From assembly GCA_005883245.1 (NCBI GenBank), contig VAXT01000004.1, positions 1 to 11,892 of the forward strand: a DNA stretch of 11,892 nucleotides. Reading direction: 5' to 3'. Numbering within the stretch: position 1 is the first letter of the stretch; the number at the start of each line of letters is the position of its first letter. Both the position numbers and the translations under genes were made by a program. Source of the DNA: Actinomycetota bacterium (GTDB lineage: Bacteria; Actinomycetota; Thermoleophilia; Gaiellales; Gaiellaceae). Positions 4,862-10,900 of the stretch are shown piece by piece. The notes under the pieces are model-generated. The model ran no database searches. It was given only the letters and a program-made list of their open reading frames with translations, and was not told where the DNA came from.

Positions 4862-5578
4862 ATGGCCTCTCTTTCGGAGCAAAACCGTGTCGCCCGCGAC
4901 CTCTTCGCGCCGCTCGGCCCGAGCTACGACCGCTGGAGCCGGCTGCTCTCGCTCGGACAGGATCCGCGCTGGCGGCAGTTCCTCGTCTCGCGGGTGGATT
5001 GCGGGCCGGAGGGCTCCGTCCTCGACGTGGCCACCGGAACGGCCGCGGTCGCGATCGAGCTCGTCCGGCAGCACGGCTGCCGCGTCGTCGGCCTCGACCA
5101 GAGCCCGGAGATGCTGTCTGGCGCGCGGGGGCGGATCGAGGCGGCCGGGCTCTCCGACCGGATCACGCTCGTGGAAGGCGGCGCCGAGCAGCTCCCGTTT
5201 CCGGACGGCGCCTTCGACGCGCTCACGTTCACGTACCTGATTCGCTACGTCGAAGAGCCGGCCGCGACGCTCGCCGAGCTGGCGCGGGTCGTGCGGCCAG
5301 GCGGGATCATGGCGGGGCTCGAATTCGGGCTCCCACGTGGAGTCTGGCGGCCGCTCTGGGAGCTGTACGTCCGTGTCGGCCTGCCCGTCTCCGGGGCGGT
5401 CATCTCGCACGGCTGGCGCGAGGTCGGCTCCTTTCTCGGCCCGAGCATCCGCGAGCTCCACGACCGCCTCCCGATCGCGAAGCAGGTCGCGCTCTGGCGG
5501 CAGGCCGGGCTCGACGACGTGCGCGTGCGCCGGCTCAGCCTCGGCGGCGGTTACGTCGTCTGGGGGCGACGGGCTTGA
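4862..5578 (+). CDS. UbiE/MenG-type SAM-dependent C-methyltransferase
   Basis: Class I SAM-dependent methyltransferase of the UbiE/MenG type, 238 aa, close to the usual ~230. MenG methylates demethylmenaquinone in the last step of menaquinone synthesis. Family features: YDRWSRLLSLGQDPRWRQF (22-40), similar to the N-terminal YD..N...S.G....WR pattern; SAM-binding motif I VLDVATGTA (53-61); acidic residue ending strand 2 in VGLDQSPEML (76-85); GGAEQLPFPDGAFDALT (106-122) followed by LIRYV where MenG has FGLRNV; and post-motif RPGGIMAGLEFGLP (145-158). The IRYV variant and a C-terminal region that differs from textbook MenG leave room for another quinone or lipid substrate. The start ATG 4862 follows a TAGACT box by 6 nt. 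The stop overlaps the start of the next gene by 4 nt, so the two probably act in one pathway. Confidence 0.85.
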   Translation: MASLSEQNRVARDLFAPLGPSYDRWSRLLSLGQDPRWRQFLVSRVDCGPEGSVLDVATGTAAVAIELVRQHGCRVVGLDQSPEMLSGARGRIEAAGLSDRITLVEGGAEQLPFPDGAFDALTFTYLIRYVEEPAATLAELARVVRPGGIMAGLEFGLPRGVWRPLWELYVRVGLPVSGAVISHGWREVGSFLGPSIRELHDRLPIAKQVALWRQAGLDDVRVRRLSLGGGYVVWGRRA

Positions 5579-6303
5579 GCGAGAGCCGCCCGGCCTTCTA
5601 CGCACTGGAGCCGGGCGGCTGGCGGGACTACCTGACGCTGCTCCACGCGCCGTACACGCTCTGGCACCTCTCGTACGTCGCGATTGGCGCCGCCCTGGCG
5701 CCGCATTTCGAGTCCAACCGGCTTTTGGTCGCGCTCGCGGCCTTCTTCCTCGCCGTCGGCATCGGAGCGCATGCCCTCGACGAGTTGAAAGGCCACCCGC
5801 TGCAGACCCGGATCTCCGACTGTTCCCTGATCTGGTTGAGCGTGATCGCGATCGGAGGCGCCGTCGCGCTCGGGGTCTACGGCTCGATCGCCTACACGCC
5901 CTGGCTGGCGCCGCTCGTCGCCGTCGGGGCGTTCATCGTCGTCGCGTACAACCTCGAGCTGTTCGGCGGCGCGTTCCACTCCGACCTCTGGTTCGCGGTC
6001 GACTGGGGAGCGTTTCCGTTGCTCGTCGGATATCTCGCGATGGCAGAGCGAATCTCCCTCGGCGCAGTGGTCGCTGCTGCGTTCGCGGGGTTCCTGAGCC
6101 TCGCGCAGCGGCACCTGTCGACTCAGGTGCGAGCCGTCCGCAGGCGCGTCGTCTCGGTGAGCGGGACGCTGGAGCTCGCCGACGGGAGCCGCGAGCCGGT
6201 GACGCAGGTGACGCTCATCAAGGCGCCAGAGGCCGCTCTGCGGGCGATGACGCTGGCGGTGATCTCGCTCGCCGTCGGCCTGGTCCTCCTTCGCCTTACC
6301 TGA
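5575..6303 (+). CDS. Polytopic membrane protein, possibly UbiA-superfamily-like
   Basis: A 242-aa integral membrane protein beginning at TTG 5575, which overlaps the methyltransferase stop in TTGA. Hydrophobic segments lie at about 28-42, 48-65, 82-104, 109-128, 139-157, 160-176 and 224-241. The N-terminal LHAPYTLWHLSY and the loop AHALDELKGHPLQTRIS (65-81) resemble the UbiA prenyltransferase pattern, in which an Asp-rich loop is followed by RPL.sg.is. Only one acidic pair is present and the second Asp-rich motif is not evident, so prenyltransferase activity is uncertain. NLELFGGAFHSDLWFAVDWG (126-145) is another distinctive, probably conserved block. Residues 177-223 form a soluble, basic excursion. 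The overlap with a MenG-like gene supports a role in quinone or isoprenoid lipid metabolism. A much longer frame upstream to 4309 is not used: it lies in the wrong frame over the methyltransferase. Confidence 0.75.
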   Translation: MSESRPAFYALEPGGWRDYLTLLHAPYTLWHLSYVAIGAALAPHFESNRLLVALAAFFLAVGIGAHALDELKGHPLQTRISDCSLIWLSVIAIGGAVALGVYGSIAYTPWLAPLVAVGAFIVVAYNLELFGGAFHSDLWFAVDWGAFPLLVGYLAMAERISLGAVVAAAFAGFLSLAQRHLSTQVRAVRRRVVSVSGTLELADGSREPVTQVTLIKAPEAALRAMTLAVISLAVGLVLLRLT

Positions 6304-6313
6304 ACAGGCGTTT

Positions 6314-6319
6314 TACGAT
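6314..6319 (+). promoter_or_regulatory. -10 box (TACGAT) for the coiled-coil gene
   Basis: TACGAT ends 6 nt before ATG 6326 and lies in the 22-nt gap after the membrane protein gene. It indicates an independent leaderless promoter, since no Shine-Dalgarno precedes the ATG. Confidence 0.55.
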
Positions 6320-6325
6320 GGTCGC

Positions 6326-7675
6326 ATGACTGTCGAGTCCGCGTTCGAGATCGTCTTCGCCGCAGGCGTCGTCGTCGCCGCTGCGTCGCTGGCCGGTGCG
6401 GCCTTCGAGCTTGCGGGCCGCCGCGTGCTGATCGCGGCCGGAGTCGCGATCGGAGTCGGGGCGGTCGGCGCATGGGTCGCCTTCGCGCTCGCCCCTTCGA
6501 CCGAGCTTGCGATCGTCGCGACCGGGTTGATGGCGTGCGTGCTGGCCGTCGTCGGCGCGCTGGGGCTTCGCCGCGGCATGGCGCGCAGTCGGGCGCTCGA
6601 CCGGGAGTTCGAGCGGGCGCAAGCCCAGCTGGCGGCGGCCGTCGAGAGCGAGACGCAACGCCGAACGGGCGAACTCGAACGGGCTCTGGCCCGTGCGCGA
6701 GCCGATTCGCTGTCCGCGTACGCCGAGGAGGAGCGCCGCCTCGCAGAGACGAGGCGCATGGCCCTGGAAGAGAGCGAGGAGCGGCTGCGCCACGGCCTCG
6801 CGCAGGCGTTCGCCAGGGCGCAGGGCCAGGTGGAGCAGCGGCTCGCGTCGTGGCATCAGGATCTCGAGCGTGCGCAGCGGGGGCTCGGAGAGCGGCTGGA
6901 GCAGGTCGCCCAGCACGAGCGCTCCCTGATCGAGGCGCTCGAGGCGCGCCTGGAGCACGATGCCGAACGGCTGCAGGCCGCGGACGAGGAACAGCGGGCC
7001 GGAGTCGTCCGGCTCCGCGAAGACCTCGCGCGGGCGGTTGCCGAGTCGGCCGCGATCGCAGAGTCCGAGCTCGAGGCTCACGCCACGGAGCGTCGCCGCG
7101 CGCTGCACCAGGTGTCGGACCGGATGACCGCCAGGGAGCGCGACCTCGTCCGGAGGGTCGAGCGCGAGGAGACCGAGGCGTCGAGGCGGATACAGAGCTC
7201 GTTCAGCGAGGTCGAGCGGCGGCAGGTCGAGCAGCTGCAGCGGGTGCTCGACCGGGCGGCCGGGAACTTCATCGACGCGGCGACCCAACAGTTCGACGGC
7301 ACGATCAGGGCGGCGCGCGAGGACGCGGCGCGGCGGCTGCAGCGGGAGCTCGAGCGGGCCGTGCAGCGGTTCGCGCGCGAGGGGGAGTCATTGCTCGCAG
7401 ACCGGATGACGAAGCTCGGTGAGTCGGGCGGATTGCGTCTGGAGAAGAAGCTGGGTCAGGTCGAGGCGGGACTGGAGCGTGAGCGGGACGAGTTCGTGGC
7501 GACGCTGTCACGGCGGCTCGGCGAGCTCGAAGCGGACTTCCGTGGGCGGCTCACGGCGCTCGCGGAGGAGGAGCGCGCCCTCGAGCAGCGGCTCGCCGAG
7601 CTCACGCGGAGGATCGACCAGACGGTCTCGCGGGCCGAGCAGCGTCTGGGCGAGCTGCAGGGGTCGCTGCGTTAG
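6326..7675 (+). CDS. Membrane-anchored long coiled-coil protein (449 aa)
   Basis: The N-terminal ~82 residues form three hydrophobic helices at about 6-28, 32-55 and 61-80. The remainder, about 84-449, is an almost unbroken charged helix rich in Glu, Arg, Ala, Leu and Gln with few glycines and no proline clusters, typical of a very long coiled coil. Examples are REFERAQAQLAAAVESE and the C-terminal LEQRLAELTRRIDQTVSRAE. There is no enzymatic motif, no ATP-binding site and a single Cys, in TM3 (C72). A cytoplasmic coiled coil of this size on a three-helix anchor would suit a scaffold, envelope or cell-shape spacer, or a polar organiser. Composition resembles many unrelated coiled-coil proteins, so homology guesses from composition would be misleading. 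The start is ATG 6326, after a TACGAT box. Function unknown. Confidence 0.85.
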   Translation: MTVESAFEIVFAAGVVVAAASLAGAAFELAGRRVLIAAGVAIGVGAVGAWVAFALAPSTELAIVATGLMACVLAVVGALGLRRGMARSRALDREFERAQAQLAAAVESETQRRTGELERALARARADSLSAYAEEERRLAETRRMALEESEERLRHGLAQAFARAQGQVEQRLASWHQDLERAQRGLGERLEQVAQHERSLIEALEARLEHDAERLQAADEEQRAGVVRLREDLARAVAESAAIAESELEAHATERRRALHQVSDRMTARERDLVRRVEREETEASRRIQSSFSEVERRQVEQLQRVLDRAAGNFIDAATQQFDGTIRAAREDAARRLQRELERAVQRFAREGESLLADRMTKLGESGGLRLEKKLGQVEAGLERERDEFVATLSRRLGELEADFRGRLTALAEEERALEQRLAELTRRIDQTVSRAEQRLGELQGSLR

Positions 7676-7737
7676 GTCTTCGCGTCAGGCGGGCAGGGTT
7701 TCTTGTGCGGAGGACGAATCTCCCGCAGGAAACCCAG

Positions 7738-7932
7738 ATGACGCAGATCGCCGAACACGAACCGAGCGAGCAGGCCAAGGTCGAAGGGTGGCGGCTGCAC
7801 GTGCTGATGGAGGCCGGCTATCCGCTCCTGATCGCCGAGCGGCTCGCACACAGCGAAGCGGATCTCCACACGGCGGTCGAGCTCGTTCGGCGAGGCTGCG
7901 AGCCGAAGACCGCGGCCGAGATCCTCCTCTAA
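7738..7932 (+). CDS. Small helical protein (64 aa), unrecognised
   Basis: A 64-aa protein, MTQIAEHEPSEQAKVEGWRL..., beginning at ATG 7738 with AGGA (7727-7730) 7 nt upstream. A longer start at GTG 7705 lacks a ribosome site. The body is three short helices: KVEGWRLHVLMEAGY (14-28), PLLIAERLAH (29-38) and DLHTAVELVRRGCEPKTAAEILL (42-64). The repeated pattern of an AGYP-like turn, A..LA and a later GC....A..IL suggests a compact UBA-like or helical-hairpin fold that binds a partner protein. The single Cys is in RRGCEP. It follows the coiled-coil gene by 62 nt with no evident promoter of its own, so it is probably co-transcribed. Gene-like codon use and the clean ribosome site support it; no function can be named. 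Confidence 0.7.
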   Translation: MTQIAEHEPSEQAKVEGWRLHVLMEAGYPLLIAERLAHSEADLHTAVELVRRGCEPKTAAEILL

Positions 7933-7945
7933 CCGAGCCCCACGC

Positions 7946-7962
7946 CCCCACCCTGGGTGGGG
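7946..7962 (+). terminator. GC-rich hairpin after the 64-aa gene, weak terminator candidate
   Basis: ccccacc and ggtgggg form a perfect 7-bp stem with a 3-nt loop, starting 13 nt after the stop of the 64-aa gene. No T-run follows, so it is at best an atypical intrinsic terminator. The rest of 7933-8096 shows no gene or other clear structure. Confidence 0.35.
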
Positions 7963-8096
7963 ATGAGGAGTTCCACCCGCCACCCGCGTCGAGCCTATCG
8001 CCGAAACCCGAGCGGGACTGTGGCGGAAGCGCGACGACTTTGCGCCGGCGCCTGCTGCCGCGCCCCGCCGGAGCCGATCGCGCGCCACCCAGGGCG

Positions 8097-8102
8097 TAGC
8101 AT
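8097..8102 (+). promoter_or_regulatory. -10 box (TAGCAT) for xseA
   Basis: TAGCAT ends 6 nt before the GTG start of xseA at 8109. No Shine-Dalgarno is visible between them, consistent with a leaderless xseA-xseB message. Confidence 0.6.
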
Positions 8103-8108
8103 CCAACC

Positions 8109-9260
8109 GTGAAGGTCGAGGCGATCGAGTACGGCGACCGGCGCGTCTACGGCGTCGCCTCGTTCAACCGCGGCATCGCCGACTGGCTCACGCGCCTCCC
8201 CACGGTCTGGGTCGAGGGCGAGGTCACCGAGCTTCGCCGCCAGGCGCGCTGGCAGAGCGTCTTCCTCACGCTCAAGGATCCCGACGAAGGCTCCTGCCTC
8301 GCCGTCACGATGCCCCGCGGGCAGTTCGACGCGCTCCGCCTCGACCTCGCGAACGGCGAGCGCGTCCACGTCTACGGCCGGCCCGAGCTGTTCGAGGCCC
8401 GCGGCGATTTCCGCCTGCGCGCTCTATCGATCGAGCGCTTCGGCCTCGGCGACCACCTTGCCGCGCTCGAACGGCTGAAACAGAAGCTCGCAGCCGAAGG
8501 GCTCTTCGACACGAGCCGAAAGCGACAGCTCCCGCGACTCCCGCGCCGCGTCGGGCTCGTCACCGGAAACGACGCGGCCGCGAAGAAGGACGTGATCGCC
8601 GCGATCACGGCACGCTTCCCGCCCGCCCGACTGCTGGTGGCCGAGACGTATGTCCAGGGCCCGCGCGCGGCGGCGGCGATCGCAGACGTGCTGCAGACGA
8701 TCTCGGAAGCGGACGAGATCGACGTCATCGTCCTGGCCCGAGGAGGCGGCAGCTTCGAAGACCTCCTCCCCTTCAGCGACGAGCGGCTCCTGCGCGCGAT
8801 CGCCGCCTGCCCGGTGCCGGTCGTCTCCGCGGTCGGACACGAGCAGGACACACCGCTCTCCGACCTGGTCGCAGACGCCCGGGCGTCGACGCCAACGGCC
8901 GCGGCGCGCCTCGTCGTCCCGGACCTGGCCGACCTCGAGGCCCGCCTCGAGCGATCCCGGTCCGCCCTCGCAGCCGGAGCGCGCAGAGCACTCGAGCGCG
9001 AGCGCCGAAGGCTCGACCTCTCCCGCGACCACCTCCGCCGCGCACCGCTTCTCCTGCTCGAACGGCGACGCGCAGGGCTCGAGAACTCCGCCGGCCGCCT
9101 CCGGGCGCTGTCTCCTCGCGCCACGCTCGACCGCGGTTACGCGATCGTCCGCAGCGGCGACGGGATCGTCCGCTCGGGCACCGAGCTGGCCCGGGGAACG
9201 CACGTCGACGTCGAGCTCGGGGCGGGCGGCTTCGGCGCCACCGTGGAGGACACGCGCTGA
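8109..9260 (+). CDS. xseA: Exodeoxyribonuclease VII large subunit
   Basis: Catalytic subunit of exonuclease VII, which degrades single-stranded DNA to oligonucleotides in both directions and acts in repair. The 383-aa product is slightly shorter than the common 400-450. Domains: N-terminal OB-fold for DNA binding (about 12-110, with VWVEGEVTEL at 33-42 and YGRPELFEARGDFRL at 89-103); catalytic core with VGLVTGNDAAAKKDV (148-162), ARGGGSFEDLLPFSDE (210-225), VVSAVGHEQDTPLSDLVAD (238-256) and RASTPTAAA (258-266), all conserved; a long helical region (about 272-335) that binds small subunits; and a C-terminal segment with LDRGYAIV (340-347). The short helical region accounts for the reduced length. 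It starts at GTG 8109 behind a TAGCAT box and overlaps xseB. Confidence 0.97.
   Translation: MKVEAIEYGDRRVYGVASFNRGIADWLTRLPTVWVEGEVTELRRQARWQSVFLTLKDPDEGSCLAVTMPRGQFDALRLDLANGERVHVYGRPELFEARGDFRLRALSIERFGLGDHLAALERLKQKLAAEGLFDTSRKRQLPRLPRRVGLVTGNDAAAKKDVIAAITARFPPARLLVAETYVQGPRAAAAIADVLQTISEADEIDVIVLARGGGSFEDLLPFSDERLLRAIAACPVPVVSAVGHEQDTPLSDLVADARASTPTAAARLVVPDLADLEARLERSRSALAAGARRALERERRRLDLSRDHLRRAPLLLLERRRAGLENSAGRLRALSPRATLDRGYAIVRSGDGIVRSGTELARGTHVDVELGAGGFGATVEDTR
9245..9250 (+). promoter_or_regulatory. Shine-Dalgarno that sets the CTG start of xseB
   Basis: GGAGGA inside the end of xseA lies 6 nt before CTG 9257. It is the only good ribosome site for xseB, and no ATG, GTG or TTG occurs in frame in the 75 nt before this CTG. 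Confidence 0.75.
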
Positions 9261-9460
9261 GCGAGCACACGTTCGAGGAAGCGCAGCGCGAGCTGGAGAC
9301 GATCGTCCAGCGGCTCGAGAGCGGCGAGGCGAGCCTCGACGAGGCAATCACGCTCTGGGAGCGCGGCGAGCAGCTCTATGACATCTGCTCGACGAAGCTC
9401 GAAGCGGCCCAGGGTCGCATCGAGGAGCTGGCGCGCCGAGTCGAATCGGCCAAGCCCTAG
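9257..9460 (+). CDS. xseB: Exodeoxyribonuclease VII small subunit (CTG start)
   Basis: The 67-aa small subunit of exonuclease VII; several copies bind the helical region of XseA. It reads SEHTFEEAQREL..., then VQRLESGEASLDEAI (17-31), LWERGEQLYDIC (33-44) and KLEAAQGRIEEL (47-58), matching the XseB pattern of FEeal.eLe.iV..LE.Ge.sLeeal..fE.G..L...C...L..A..ri. The length is normal. The start appears to be CTG 9257, overlapping the xseA stop in CTGA, with GGAGGA 6 nt upstream; no other start codon would preserve the conserved first helix. Automatic gene callers that allow only ATG, GTG and TTG would miss it. Coupling to xseA fits the need to balance the two subunits. Identity is secure; use of CTG is inferred from sequence. 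Confidence 0.93.
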   Translation: MSEHTFEEAQRELETIVQRLESGEASLDEAITLWERGEQLYDICSTKLEAAQGRIEELARRVESAKP

Positions 9461-9528
9461 AGCCTTGGGATAGAGCGGGTGGACCGTCCATTTCAGACGG
9501 GCCCTGGCGTTGACGGCAAGTCACTGAA

Positions 9529-9534
9529 TAGAAT
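9529..9534 (+). promoter_or_regulatory. -10 box (TAGAAT) for the cyclic-nucleotide-binding gene
   Basis: TAGAAT ends 7 nt before ATG 9542. A TTGACG hexamer at 9510-9515 looks like a -35, but the 13-bp spacer is shorter than the usual 16-18, so it may be fortuitous. The A-rich patch stands out against the GC-rich background. Confidence 0.55.
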
Positions 9535-9541
9535 CCCCGGC

Positions 9542-9955
9542 ATGGCGGCCCCTGAGGAGCTCATCAGGCAAGTCCCGCTCTTCGCGGACTTGGACAAGAG
9601 AGACGTGCAGGGCCTCGCGAGCACGATGAAGGAACGCGACTTCGACGCGGGAGCCACGATCGCGAGCGAAGGCTCGACCGGGATCGGCTTCTTCATCATC
9701 GACGAGGGCGAGGCGACCGTGAGCGTGCAGGGCGCGGAGGTCAACACCCTCTCGCACGGCGACTATTTCGGCGAGGTCGCGCTGATCGACGATGGGGCAC
9801 GCACCGCGACGATCACCGCGAAGACCCCGCTCAAGGCGTACGGAATCACGTCCTGGGAGTTCCGGCCGCTCATCGAGAGCAACGCTGGGCTTGCCTGGAA
9901 GATGCTGCAGACGATGGCGAAGCGGCTACGCGACGCCGAGCAGCGCTCGGGCTAG
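9542..9955 (+). CDS. Stand-alone cyclic nucleotide-binding (CRP-type) domain protein
   Basis: A 137-aa protein made almost wholly of one cNMP-binding domain. After a helix with APEELIRQVPLFADLDKRD (3-21), typical of the domain's lead-in, the jelly-roll barrel runs from about 35 to 105. The phosphate-binding cassette is GDYFGEVALIDDGARTATITA (73-93); its Glu (E78) and Arg (R87) are both present, so cAMP or a similar ligand could bind. The C-terminal helices (about 106-132) end at EQRSG. There is no helix-turn-helix, kinase or channel domain, so it is not a CRP transcription factor; it may regulate a partner protein. The start ATG 9542 fits the TAGAAT box 7 nt before it; earlier in-frame codons (from 9479) lack support. 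Its 3' end overlaps the convergent glycerate kinase by 30 nt. Confidence 0.88.
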   Translation: MAAPEELIRQVPLFADLDKRDVQGLASTMKERDFDAGATIASEGSTGIGFFIIDEGEATVSVQGAEVNTLSHGDYFGEVALIDDGARTATITAKTPLKAYGITSWEFRPLIESNAGLAWKMLQTMAKRLRDAEQRSG

Positions 9956-10900
9956 CCGACCGCCGAGCTCCACGAGATCATCCGCGGCTCGCTCGGGGTC
10001 GCCGCTCAGCACGTGGGGATGCGTGCCCGGCGGAGGCTCGTCGATCCGCCCGCCGAAGAGCTCGCAGCGGACTCCGAGCTCGGCGCAGACGCGCACGACC
10101 TCGCCGACGGCTTTGCCCTCGGTCGACGAACGGTCGAGCGTTCCCTCGCCCGTGATCACGAGGTCCGCGGCACGCGCCTGAGCCGCAAAGTCGATCCGTT
10201 CGAGAACGACCTCCGCGCCCGGGAGCAGACTCCCGCCGAGCGAGGCGAGCGCCGCGCCGAGCCCGCCAGCCGCGCCGGCGCCCGGGAGCTCGGCGTAGGG
10301 AAGAAGCTCGTCCATAGCCGCGAGTCGCCGCTCCAGCTCGTCGATCTGCTCCGGCGAGGCGCCCTTTTGCGGCCCGAACGCCCGTGCGGCTCCGCGCTCG
10401 CCGAGCAGCGGGCTCCTCACGTCGCAGAGCACCTCGAGCTCGCGCCCGCCGAGCTCGCCACCCACGACCTCGAGTAGCCCCGCGCCCCCGTCGACCGTAC
10501 CCGTGTCGCCGAGCCCGACGATGATCGACCCCGAGGCCCCCGCCGCGATCGCGAGCAGGAGCTCGCCGAGACCACGGCTCGAGGCAGCGAGCGGATCGAG
10601 CTCGTCCTGCCCGAGCAACCGGAGCCCGACTGCCTCCGCCCCCTCGACCACGGCCGACCCGTCGTCGAGAACCAGATACCGCGCCTCGACCGGGCGACCG
10701 AGAGGATCCGAAGCGGCGGCCGCCCGCCACTCGCCGCCGAGCGCAGCCGCGAAGACCTCCGCCGTGCCCTCACCCCCGTCGGCGACGGGCAGCTCCTCGG
10801 CCTCGAGGCCGGCGCCGCGCATGCCGGCCGCGAGCGCCAGCGCGGCCTCGAGCGCGGACAGGACTCCCTTGCAGCTAGCGGGCGATGCGAGCGCGTTCAC
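9926..10900 (-). CDS. Glycerate kinase (GarK/GlxK family), divergent
   Basis: Glycerate kinase of the GarK/GlxK family, which phosphorylates D-glycerate (usually to 2-phosphoglycerate) in glyoxylate and glycerate use. Recognisable blocks: PASCKGVLSA (7-16; usual form PDSFKGSLSA), ADGGEGT (40-46), VEGAEAVGLRLL (85-96), VGLGDTGTVDGGAG (128-141; usual GGSATnDGGaG), CDVRSPLLG (159-167), FGPQKGA (175-181), GAGAAGGLG (207-215) and LVITGEGTLD (247-256). At 324 aa it is shorter than the usual ~370-380. The changes D to A and F to C in the first motif and GGSAT to GDTGT in the fourth may lower or alter activity. It starts at GTG 10900, overlapping the end of the upstream membrane gene by 26 nt, and ends 30 nt inside the convergent cNMP-binding gene. 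Family assignment is good; substrate and activity are not proven. Confidence 0.88.
   Translation of the reverse strand: MNALASPASCKGVLSALEAALALAAGMRGAGLEAEELPVADGGEGTAEVFAAALGGEWRAAAASDPLGRPVEARYLVLDDGSAVVEGAEAVGLRLLGQDELDPLAASSRGLGELLLAIAAGASGSIIVGLGDTGTVDGGAGLLEVVGGELGGRELEVLCDVRSPLLGERGAARAFGPQKGASPEQIDELERRLAAMDELLPYAELPGAGAAGGLGAALASLGGSLLPGAEVVLERIDFAAQARAADLVITGEGTLDRSSTEGKAVGEVVRVCAELGVRCELFGGRIDEPPPGTHPHVLSGDPERAADDLVELGGRLARALLGVA

Noticed and set aside
4309..6303. A 664-codon open frame on the plus strand
   Set aside because: Its first 420 codons are antisense to the 183-aa gene and out of frame with the clearly homologous methyltransferase. Only the part from TTG 5575 is a plausible gene.
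6472..7422. A 316-codon plus-strand alternative frame inside the coiled-coil gene
   Set aside because: Arg/Gly/Ala-rich translation typical of a shifted frame in high-GC DNA; the coiled-coil frame has consistent helix chemistry and a promoter.
8424..9347. A long minus-strand frame opposite xseA
   Set aside because: xseA is certain from its motifs; the opposite frame is a shadow.
9481..9503. Inverted repeat ggaccgtc / gacgggcc after xseB as a terminator
   Set aside because: One mismatch in the stem, a 7-nt loop and no T-run; not convincing.
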